Assembly (NCBI GenBank): GCA_002793355.1
Contig: PFQB01000017.1
Location: 1 to 11,239 of the forward strand
Source: Candidatus Dojkabacteria bacterium CG_4_10_14_0_2_um_filter_Dojkabacteria_WS6_41_15
GTDB lineage: Bacteria > Patescibacteriota > Dojkabacteria > GCA-002793355
Direction of reading: 5' to 3'
Length of the DNA stretch: 11,239 nucleotides
The notes beneath the pieces are model-generated. The model worked only from the letters and a program-made list of their open reading frames with translations. It was not told where the DNA came from and searched no databases. A program made the translations under genes and the position numbers. How positions within the stretch are numbered: position 1 is the first letter of the stretch; every line of letters starts with the position of its first letter. Of the stretch, positions 5,876 through 11,239 are shown in pieces.

Positions 5876-6697
5876 TTATAGGTCTATGTACGCTTGTGTT
5901 TGTGTCGTATCCACCAGGAACAATCCTGCAAGCTGCGTGCCATCTTCTCGTGGCGCTAAACCAAGAATCGATGCTGTTTTGTCAACGCCAACAAAGGTTT
6001 TAATCCATTGCTGGGCATAACTCTTCACATACATGCCAGAAGGTGCTGCTTTATCATCTACACCCTTAAGTCCAATATAAAAGCCTGATTTCGCATCGTT
6101 GTCTTTTTTGATTGCAAATTGCGCAATTTCGTACTTGCTGGAATAAAAGTTATACAACGTTGCTTTTGATCCGCTACTTAATACCATGCGCTGCATTTTA
6201 GAATAACTTGTAGCAGCATCTCTTTTTGTGGCTACATATAAATACGAACCATTAACGGCGAAACTTCCGACTTCACCATCTATATCGGTGGTAAAGACCG
6301 TTTGTGCCCCAGAATCACTAACCGAAGTACCTTTCTTGATTACTTTTTTGTTAGTCGCATCAATAAAGTACACTTTTCCACTAACGGTCTGCTCGGTTAC
6401 CCCGTAAAACCAATCGGTATCTCGGATATCTTCGAAGGTTCCCGCAACCGTTGGTGTCGGTGTTGGTGTAGCCGTTGCTGTAACTGTCGGCGTTGGCGTA
6501 GCGGTTACCGTTGTTGTTATCGTAATTGTTACTGTTGGCGTGGCCGCAAAGGGATCAGTTACACTCGGCGTTGCTGTTACCGTTGGCGTTGGCGTTGGCG
6601 TCCCTTCATCGTTGGAGGATGGTGTTCGCCAAGAAACAACACCTATCGTAATTGCGGCAATAACTACAATCAACAAAATGAGAGTTTTATTATTCAT
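5876..6697 (-). CDS. Membrane-anchored surface protein with Thr/Pro-rich stalk, unrecognised C-terminal domain
   Basis: This is a 273-residue protein. Residues 5-22 are one hydrophobic helix (LILLIVVIAAITIGVV) acting as a signal anchor; there is no lipobox cysteine. Residues 31-86 are a low-complexity stalk of TPTPTPTVTATP-type repeats, almost only T, P, V and A. From about 87 to 273 there is a globular domain with beta-strand/turn repeats such as GKVYFIDATNKKVIKKG, GSYLYVATKR and SGFYIGLKG, reminiscent of beta-propeller blades (DUF5050/PQQ-like), but I cannot assign a family. The expected topology is N-in with the domain outside the cell. The start ATG 6697 is 5 nt after a TATACT -10, so the mRNA is predicted leaderless. 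It is divergent from the glycosyltransferase and first in a possible operon with the HD gene. The stalk is a plausible O-glycosylation target given the neighbours. The function is unknown. Confidence 0.8.
   Translation of the reverse strand: MNNKTLILLIVVIAAITIGVVSWRTPSSNDEGTPTPTPTVTATPSVTDPFAATPTVTITITTTVTATPTPTVTATATPTPTPTVAGTFEDIRDTDWFYGVTEQTVSGKVYFIDATNKKVIKKGTSVSDSGAQTVFTTDIDGEVGSFAVNGSYLYVATKRDAATSYSKMQRMVLSSGSKATLYNFYSSKYEIAQFAIKKDNDAKSGFYIGLKGVDDKAAPSGMYVKSYAQQWIKTFVGVDKTASILGLAPREDGTQLAGLFLVDTTQTQAYIDL
6440..6607 (-). repeat. Degenerate 6-nt repeat tract coding the Thr/Pro/Val stalk
   Basis: About 170 bp of imperfect (ACN)(CCN/GTN/GCN) codon repeats occurs within the stalk protein; on the plus strand it appears as GTTGGTGTCGGTGTTGG-like sequence. 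Codon third positions vary, so selection is on the protein composition and not on the DNA repeat, but the tract remains prone to length changes by slippage in units of 6 nt. Confidence 0.75.
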
Positions 6698-6702
6698 TAA
6701 TT

Positions 6703-6731
6703 AGTATACTACTCAATGAACAAAGACACAA
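6703..6731 (-). promoter_or_regulatory. Promoter of the stalk protein/HD unit
   Basis: The minus strand has -35 TTGTGT (6731-6726), a 17-bp spacer and -10 TATACT (6708-6703). The ATG begins 5 nt after the -10, so the predicted start point falls on the start codon. The -10 lies in an 8-bp palindrome AGTATACT (6703-6710). Confidence 0.5.
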
Positions 6732-6770
6732 TTGTGCTGAAAGCGACAGTATTTCCAGTGTAACCAATTC

Positions 6771-6800
6771 CTGACCCATTTCACTCTTCCATGATATAAT
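6771..6800 (+). promoter_or_regulatory. Promoter of the glycosyltransferase unit
   Basis: The promoter is -35 CTGACC (6771-6776), an 18-bp spacer and extended -10 TGATATAAT (6792-6800). Transcription should start near 6807, about 5 nt before ATG 6812, leaving no room for a Shine-Dalgarno sequence. It is divergent from the stalk-protein promoter. Confidence 0.65.
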
Positions 6801-6811
6801 TTTATACAAAT

Positions 6812-7852
6812 ATGAATATCATTTTTTCGCTTGATTCATTGTCGACCACTGGTGGCGGCCAGGTAATACTTCGAACGGTGCAAAGTGCAAAAGAACCCGT
6901 ACTGCTCATTTGTCCAAAGGGGACCTTGGCCGACGAAGCAGAAAAGAATTGCACAGTGCAACGACTCGAAAATTCCAAAAAAACTTTCAAAACAATCTCC
7001 GAAATTCGCAAATGTCTAATCAAGGCAACACAACCAATAACCTTTCATATGCACGGAATATCGGCTTTGTGGCTTGGTGTTCTGGCAACAAGCGGGTTTC
7101 AGGTCAACAATATCTACACCGAGCATTTATTGACAAAAGAATACACGCTACCTAATAAGTTTCGCTATGCTTTGCAACTGTTCGTATACAAGATATTTGC
7201 CAGAAAACTGTCCCACATTTACTGTGTTTCGCATGCAGTACAACGATTTCTACGCGACAGTTTGGGGTTTTCACAAACAAAATTATCTGTTGCCTTTAAT
7301 CCCGTCCCGACAATAAGCAATTTCAAAAAAAAGGAACACCAAGATGGTACTCCTTTTAAAATTGTCTCGATCGGGAATCTATCTCACATCAAAAACTATC
7401 CACTTTTGCTTCGTATTCTTCCGCAAATTGCAAGCATTTTTCCTATCAATGTGCAGATTTATGGCGATGGTACGGAAAGAAACGACCTCGATAGATTGAT
7501 GCAACAATTAAACTTAGCGAATATTGTCACCTTCGTGGGCACTACTCCTCACGATGAACTTATCCAATATTTGGCAGATGCAGATCTGTATGTTCAGACA
7601 TCTATCTCAGAAAGCTTCGGATACGGTATTGCAGAAGCCATGTCAGTCGGTTTACCCATAGTTGCTTTTGCCGTCGGGGGAATACCGGAATTGGTTAAGG
7701 ATCAGCAAACAGGACTACTCGTCCCCCCGTACGACGAAAACTTATTTGCAGCAGCAATCGAAAGGGTTTTGAAAGACCCCTTATTGGCGAATCAATTGGG
7801 AGAACAGGGCAAGCAATACTTACAGCAACTATCCGAAAGCAAAACCGTTTAA
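6812..7852 (+). CDS. GT4-family glycosyltransferase
   Basis: This 346-residue GT-B-fold glycosyltransferase (Glycos_transf_1, CAZy GT4) should transfer a sugar from an activated nucleotide donor to a glycan or lipid-linked acceptor at the inner face of the membrane. The N-terminal domain has a glycine-rich acceptor-side loop TTGGGQ (12-17) and HMHG (79-82). The C-terminal donor domain begins IGNLSHIKNY (187-196), has YGDG (217-220), and carries the retaining-enzyme EX7E motif E267-SFGYGIA-E275 followed by AMSVGLPIVAFAVGGIPELV. Length and order are complete. The donor and acceptor sugars cannot be read from sequence. It is first of a plus-strand cluster with Jag and a ligase-like membrane protein, fitting assembly of a surface glycan. 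The start ATG 6812 is the only ATG near the strong promoter. Confidence 0.92.
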   Translation: MNIIFSLDSLSTTGGGQVILRTVQSAKEPVLLICPKGTLADEAEKNCTVQRLENSKKTFKTISEIRKCLIKATQPITFHMHGISALWLGVLATSGFQVNNIYTEHLLTKEYTLPNKFRYALQLFVYKIFARKLSHIYCVSHAVQRFLRDSLGFSQTKLSVAFNPVPTISNFKKKEHQDGTPFKIVSIGNLSHIKNYPLLLRILPQIASIFPINVQIYGDGTERNDLDRLMQQLNLANIVTFVGTTPHDELIQYLADADLYVQTSISESFGYGIAEAMSVGLPIVAFAVGGIPELVKDQQTGLLVPPYDENLFAAAIERVLKDPLLANQLGEQGKQYLQQLSESKTV

Positions 7853-7874
7853 TACTGTCGTTATACAAATACAT

Positions 7875-7889
7875 GCTTGCAAAACAAGC
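7875..7889 (+). terminator. Weak possible terminator after the glycosyltransferase gene
   Basis: GCTTG-CAAAA-CAAGC is a 5-bp hairpin 23 nt after the stop codon, followed by the pyrimidine-rich CTTTACTTTCC. The stem is short and the T-run broken, and the -35 of the jag promoter starts immediately after it, so termination would be partial at best. Confidence 0.3.
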
Positions 7890-7890
7890 C

Positions 7891-7919
7891 TTTACTTTCC
7901 TTACTCTGCCCTCTATAAT
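7891..7919 (+). promoter_or_regulatory. Promoter of jag and the ligase-like gene
   Basis: The promoter is -35 TTTACT (7891-7896), a 17-bp spacer and a perfect -10 TATAAT (7914-7919). The start point should be near 7926, 2 nt before the jag ATG at 7928: effectively leaderless. Confidence 0.6.
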
Positions 7920-7927
7920 ACGGCAAT

Positions 7928-8425
7928 ATGAACGAAGAATTAAACACAAAAGTCAAGGAATTTATCTCTCTCGTCGTTACCGCACTCGGGTACACACCAG
8001 AGTCAGTTGAGGTCTCAAGCGAAGAAAGCCCTGAAAAGACCAATATGCAAGTAATTATCAAGGGAACAGATATGGACTTGTTGATTGGTTATCATGGAAA
8101 GAATTTAGAAGCACTCCATCAGATAACGGTTTCCTTTATCAAACGCGTATTCCCACCAGAAAAAAGAGTCTCGTTATTTGTTGATGTTGGCGATTATTTC
8201 GAGAAGCAGAACGAAAAGGTGCGCGAAATGGTTACTCAAGCTGTTGAAGAGGTAAAGCTATTAGACGAACCTTACGAATTCAAACCGATGGCACCAAGAC
8301 TACGACGAATTGTTCACTTAGAGGCAGAGAAACATACGGAAGTTCGGACAGAAAGCACCGGAGAAGGATTGGATAGACGAGTCATCATTTATCCTGGAAA
8401 TGCACAAACTACTCCAGCAAGCTAG
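7928..8425 (+). CDS. jag: Jag/KhpB (EloR) RNA-binding protein, KH and R3H domains
   Basis: This 165-residue cytoplasmic RNA-binding protein is of the SpoIIIJ-associated Jag/KhpB/EloR family, which in Gram-positives binds RNA with KhpA and influences cell elongation and division. A KH domain occupies about residues 38-90 with the GxxG loop GYHG (54-57) in LLIGYHGKNLEALHQITVSF. The R3H domain covers about 95-156 with R126xxxH130 and the typical TESTGEGLDRRVIIYP ending. The N-terminal Jag_N domain of long homologues is absent, as in many short versions. The usual yidC-rnpA-rpmH neighbours are missing; instead the gene overlaps the next, membrane-protein gene by 26 bp, so the two are probably translated in a coupled way. 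It has its own near-leaderless promoter. Confidence 0.93.
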   Translation: MNEELNTKVKEFISLVVTALGYTPESVEVSSEESPEKTNMQVIIKGTDMDLLIGYHGKNLEALHQITVSFIKRVFPPEKRVSLFVDVGDYFEKQNEKVREMVTQAVEEVKLLDEPYEFKPMAPRLRRIVHLEAEKHTEVRTESTGEGLDRRVIIYPGNAQTTPAS

Positions 8426-9662
8426 AAGATTCATCGTTGAGGAAAAGCTTTTCGTAGTCATTCTTTTGTTTTTGTTTTCTCTACCGTTCTATGCGGGGCA
8501 GATTATTTCTACAGCTCCCGCACAAATCTTCACTCACTATATTAACTACTTACATATCAGAATTTCGCTCCATCTGATATTAAGCTTAGTTCTTTGCTTT
8601 TTTTCATTGCGAGATGTTTCTTTCAAAAAATTCGCCATAAAGATTTTCTATTTCTTTTTGCTAGCTTCAGTAGTTTCTCTACTTCCAATGCACACAGTAT
8701 CGGTCCAATACCAGTTGCCGTTTTGGCTACTTATCGGCACTTCTGTATTTCATCTTGCCGAATTTCTACTGAAAGCAACAGCGTTTCTGTTTGTGATAGA
8801 ATATTTACTAAAAATTACAGACACCTGGCGAAAGGATTTAGTAGTGTGGTGCATTTTATTAGGTAGCCTTATTCAGTCAATGTTTGTTCTTGGGCAGCGT
8901 ATTATTGGAGGTCCGATACTCCCTACCTGGCTCTCGTGGGCCGGGCAACCACCAGAATTTACCAGTAAAGCAATTATCGGTATATTTGAATATTCTCGAG
9001 CGTACGGAACCACACCTCACCCGAATATTCTGGCTGCTGTTGCTGTCTTCTACCTGTTAACACTACTCTGCTTAGGTGTTCGGAAAAAGATAGTATTGGG
9101 AATATCAGTGTTACTGCTCGGAATCGTGCTTGCGTCATTTTCTAAAATCGGATTATTGGCGTTTGTAACTATCGGAGTCATCTACCAGCTAAGAACTTCT
9201 CTGGCAAATCTCAAGGTTAGAGCATCGACAATACTTATGCTGTTATCGCTTGCAAATATTGCAATTATTATCATGACGCAGATTATCTATCATTATCACA
9301 TTCCAGTACCTTACTTAGAATCTCGAGCTGTTATTCAACAATTATATCTAGAATTGATCGGATTACATCCATTACAGTTGTTAACCGGAACCGGATTTGT
9401 CATGGCTATCCCAAATCTCTTAGCCAATACGGCTTCCCTAGGAACCTCGTTGTTTTGGTACAGCAGAATATTGGCCGAACCACCGCACAATGCGTTCTTG
9501 CTATTAATCATAGAGTTTGGGTTGCCGATAACCGGATTATTTCTATGGATGATTTGGGGACAAGTTAAATCATGGGCTGTAAGTTTATTGCCTTGGCAAA
9601 TACTATCCATATTACTATTTATTGCCGCCTTCGGAGGGCTTGATCATTTTCTTGTGTATTAG
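8400..9662 (+). CDS. O-antigen ligase / Wzy_C-like polytopic membrane protein, possibly C-terminally truncated
   Basis: This 420-residue integral membrane protein has about ten hydrophobic segments (first at about 17-36, last at about 398-414). Family marks are RAYGTTPHPNILAAVAVFY (200-218), the S/T-rich SFSKIG (246-251) and AEPPHNAFLLLIIEFGLPITG (359-379), all typical of the O-antigen ligase/Wzy polymerase superfamily (PF04932), which also includes PglL-type protein O-glycosyltransferases. These enzymes move lipid-linked glycans on the outer face of the membrane. The start ATG 8400 lies inside jag (26-bp overlap) with no clear Shine-Dalgarno. The protein stops at FGGLDHFLVY. In related proteins a DHY motif is usually followed by more sequence including another membrane helix, so the end may be lost here. 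The specific role (ligase, polymerase or O-oligosaccharyltransferase) cannot be settled from sequence. Confidence 0.8.
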   Translation: MHKLLQQARRFIVEEKLFVVILLFLFSLPFYAGQIISTAPAQIFTHYINYLHIRISLHLILSLVLCFFSLRDVSFKKFAIKIFYFFLLASVVSLLPMHTVSVQYQLPFWLLIGTSVFHLAEFLLKATAFLFVIEYLLKITDTWRKDLVVWCILLGSLIQSMFVLGQRIIGGPILPTWLSWAGQPPEFTSKAIIGIFEYSRAYGTTPHPNILAAVAVFYLLTLLCLGVRKKIVLGISVLLLGIVLASFSKIGLLAFVTIGVIYQLRTSLANLKVRASTILMLLSLANIAIIIMTQIIYHYHIPVPYLESRAVIQQLYLELIGLHPLQLLTGTGFVMAIPNLLANTASLGTSLFWYSRILAEPPHNAFLLLIIEFGLPITGLFLWMIWGQVKSWAVSLLPWQILSILLFIAAFGGLDHFLVY

Positions 9663-9671
9663 AAAAACACA

Positions 9672-11239
9672 CTACTTTGTATATCCGTCTTGGCATTTTG
9701 GCAAAAAAGTCCTTGATTCTGTACATAACCAATATTCATTGAAACCATAAGTATTTAATGCACAATCAACTTTCGCATCAGTATATTCGTGAATCTTTTG
9801 CGCTGCTAACCGCGTAGTTAAATCCTTTTTGAAGTTTATCCCACGCTCGTCGGTTGGTGACATTGAACCTAGCCCACGATAATAAGTTGCAATGTTGAAA
9901 CTAATCAAGGCCGGTCTTATTATGTATTTATTTGGATCCCATTTTTCAACCTTCTTTACGTTCCAGCCGTTGCCATCTGGGTCCATTTTGTTACAATCGC
10001 TTGGGTTGCGAGCATAAGCTCTACAATCTGCCTCAACGCCTTGATCAACATCATATATCGCCCACGAACGATAATTAACTCTAACAGGGGAAACTAGAAT
10101 CGCTTGATCTTTGTATGACGGTTGTGACAAACGCGCAGCCAATTGAGTGCGCTCGCCTTCCGTTAATTGAACAGCCACAGCCTCAACACGTTTTTGGGCA
10201 GATTCAAGACAAACTACCGACCCTTTGCCTGAAGCCAGTAGAATTTCATCGACTGACGCTTTCTCAATTAAGGGATCTGGTGGTTGTATCGCATCTTGCA
10301 ACATTTGCTCTGTCCTGACCGTCGTTCTAACAACATTATCAGCATCAGTAAAGGTAACCCAGCGCTGGGTATCGTTAACCGCAGCTAACGTCAGTTGTCG
10401 CAAACGAATATCCGTCTGTGCAAATCCTTCACCTGAGCAGCCCCCAAGTGCTCGTACCACGGGGCACCGCTCTTCATTCCCATTCACTGTACAAAAGTAC
10501 GTGTCGTTGTCTTGTGTCTTTGGATTCCAAGAAAGCATCGCAAGATTTTTATCGTCTTTCAGAACACTCTCTTCCATATAATAAACACCACCAGAAATCG
10601 CCCCAACAATCGTAGGCTTCGAATTTTCGTATTGATGGTACATTGTTCTGTTTGGAACAGTCATTATTGACGAGCTCTCGGCATCTGGCAACTGAAGATC
10701 GCGCGAAGCCTTCGCTTCATTGATGTCGTAAGGGAGCACTTTGTTCGGAGGAAGTAGTATATTAGTTAGCAATCGCGACGCACCGGTAGTGTTAGGTATT
10801 CTTGCGAATCGTGCACCAACCGTTTGCCACGCGAACATACCAATGTAAGCCTCACCACCTTGAGGAGAAACACCTTCAAGTACAGGATTTTCCACCTCTA
10901 TTGCATGATGGAACTTTGTGTCAACCATTCCTAAGTTGTTTTCGACTTCTACCATAACTGATACCGTTTTTACCCCAATATCCTCTGTTTCCCATAGTTG
11001 CTTGATTTGAGCTTTACGAGTTTCTTCATCAGGACTTAGAATTTTGCATAGCGCCGCTATAGCGTAACCCATTTGATCACCTAGGTTATAACTAGGAAGT
11101 TTGGCGTTGTAGGTATCTAGTGTTCGCAAAGTATAACTTTCATTCTTATTCGACGGATCACAAAATCTTTCGATATCTGAAGGCTTAAAATTTGTAAAGA
11201 GTGCGTTCGTGGGGTCGATTACCCCAAACATAGCGTCAT
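9672..11239 (-). CDS. Unknown Cys-rich protein, 5' end beyond the window
   Basis: The frame is open from the right edge of the window to TAG 9674-9672, giving at least 521 residues. The ATG at 11231 is internal to an open frame (preceded by D-A) and without an obvious promoter, so the true start probably lies outside. I recognise no family. Visible traits are eleven cysteines (24, 62, 247, 256, 265, 341, 403, 413, 490, 503, 513, counted from that ATG), clustered as CTVNGNEERC...GGC, a C-x9-C pair and a C-terminal trio; a DPDGNGW stretch (417-423) that looks like a calcium-binding loop; and no membrane helix in the visible part. An even Cys spread and Asp/Asn-rich loops suggest an exported, disulphide-stabilised protein, perhaps with an N-terminal signal outside the window. 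It converges on the ligase-like gene with only 9 bp between stops. Confidence 0.75.
   Translation of the reverse strand, partial: DAMFGVIDPTNALFTNFKPSDIERFCDPSNKNESYTLRTLDTYNAKLPSYNLGDQMGYAIAALCKILSPDEETRKAQIKQLWETEDIGVKTVSVMVEVENNLGMVDTKFHHAIEVENPVLEGVSPQGGEAYIGMFAWQTVGARFARIPNTTGASRLLTNILLPPNKVLPYDINEAKASRDLQLPDAESSSIMTVPNRTMYHQYENSKPTIVGAISGGVYYMEESVLKDDKNLAMLSWNPKTQDNDTYFCTVNGNEERCPVVRALGGCSGEGFAQTDIRLRQLTLAAVNDTQRWVTFTDADNVVRTTVRTEQMLQDAIQPPDPLIEKASVDEILLASGKGSVVCLESAQKRVEAVAVQLTEGERTQLAARLSQPSYKDQAILVSPVRVNYRSWAIYDVDQGVEADCRAYARNPSDCNKMDPDGNGWNVKKVEKWDPNKYIIRPALISFNIATYYRGLGSMSPTDERGINFKKDLTTRLAAQKIHEYTDAKVDCALNTYGFNEYWLCTESRTFLPKCQDGYTK

Noticed and set aside
6440..6607. Repeat tract as a CRISPR array, minisatellite or G-quadruplex element
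   Set aside because: Units are 6 nt, degenerate at third codon positions and in frame with a protein stalk; there are no spacers and only GG runs.
6302..6700. 132-codon plus-strand ORF rich in Cys, Arg and Trp opposite the stalk protein
   Set aside because: Mirror frame of the Thr/Pro repeat tract; the CRWRW-type composition is an artefact of the complementary codons.

Overview
The window looks like chromosomal DNA of an uncultivated, streamlined bacterium, most likely of the Candidate Phyla Radiation (Patescibacteria). This is an inference. It rests on AT-rich, tightly packed short operons, CPR-style domain architectures (a four-domain S1, a small KH-R3H Jag, a Wzy_C/O-antigen-ligase-like membrane protein beside a GT4 glycosyltransferase), and promoters placed almost on the start codons. 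Ten genes are identified. All read through in the standard code; they end in TAA (5) or TAG (5) and none in TGA.

Layout. Positions 1-418 hold no recognisable gene. They contain two related multi-hairpin elements in inverted orientation (1-84 minus, 290-404 plus) around about 205 bp that could encode one tiny membrane-type peptide (58-228, minus). Next come five minus-strand transcription units or parts of them: an AbiEii/AbiEi type IV toxin-antitoxin pair (419-2303) with its own strong promoter, ribosomal protein S1 (2456-3649) with a real 5' leader and terminator, cysteinyl-tRNA synthetase (3803-5230), an HD-domain hydrolase (5262-5861), and a membrane-anchored protein with a Thr/Pro-rich stalk (5876-6697). 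A divergent promoter region (6698-6811) separates these from a plus-strand cluster: GT4 glycosyltransferase (6812-7852), Jag/KhpB RNA-binding protein (7928-8425) and an O-antigen-ligase-like polytopic membrane protein (8400-9662). The window ends in a convergent, Cys-rich gene of unknown function (9672 to beyond 11239) that runs off the right edge.

How the genes work together. S1 and CysS are core translation genes. The AbiE pair is an accessory defence or stabilisation module next to repeat elements that look mobile or recombination-prone. The glycosyltransferase and ligase-like protein point to cell-surface glycan or protein glycosylation, and the divergent Thr/Pro stalk protein is a candidate glycan acceptor.

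Main unusual signals: (1) the paired elements share two 9-nt blocks and carry tandem mini-hairpins whose triloops are all of the C-GNA-G type on one strand, as if selected to fold as single-stranded DNA; (2) a tandemly duplicated 36-37 nt hairpin-plus-ATG unit sits between the Shine-Dalgarno sequence and the start of the S1 gene; (3) predicted leaderless or near-leaderless starts occur at most other promoters; (4) the ligase-like gene may have lost its C-terminus at the convergent junction.
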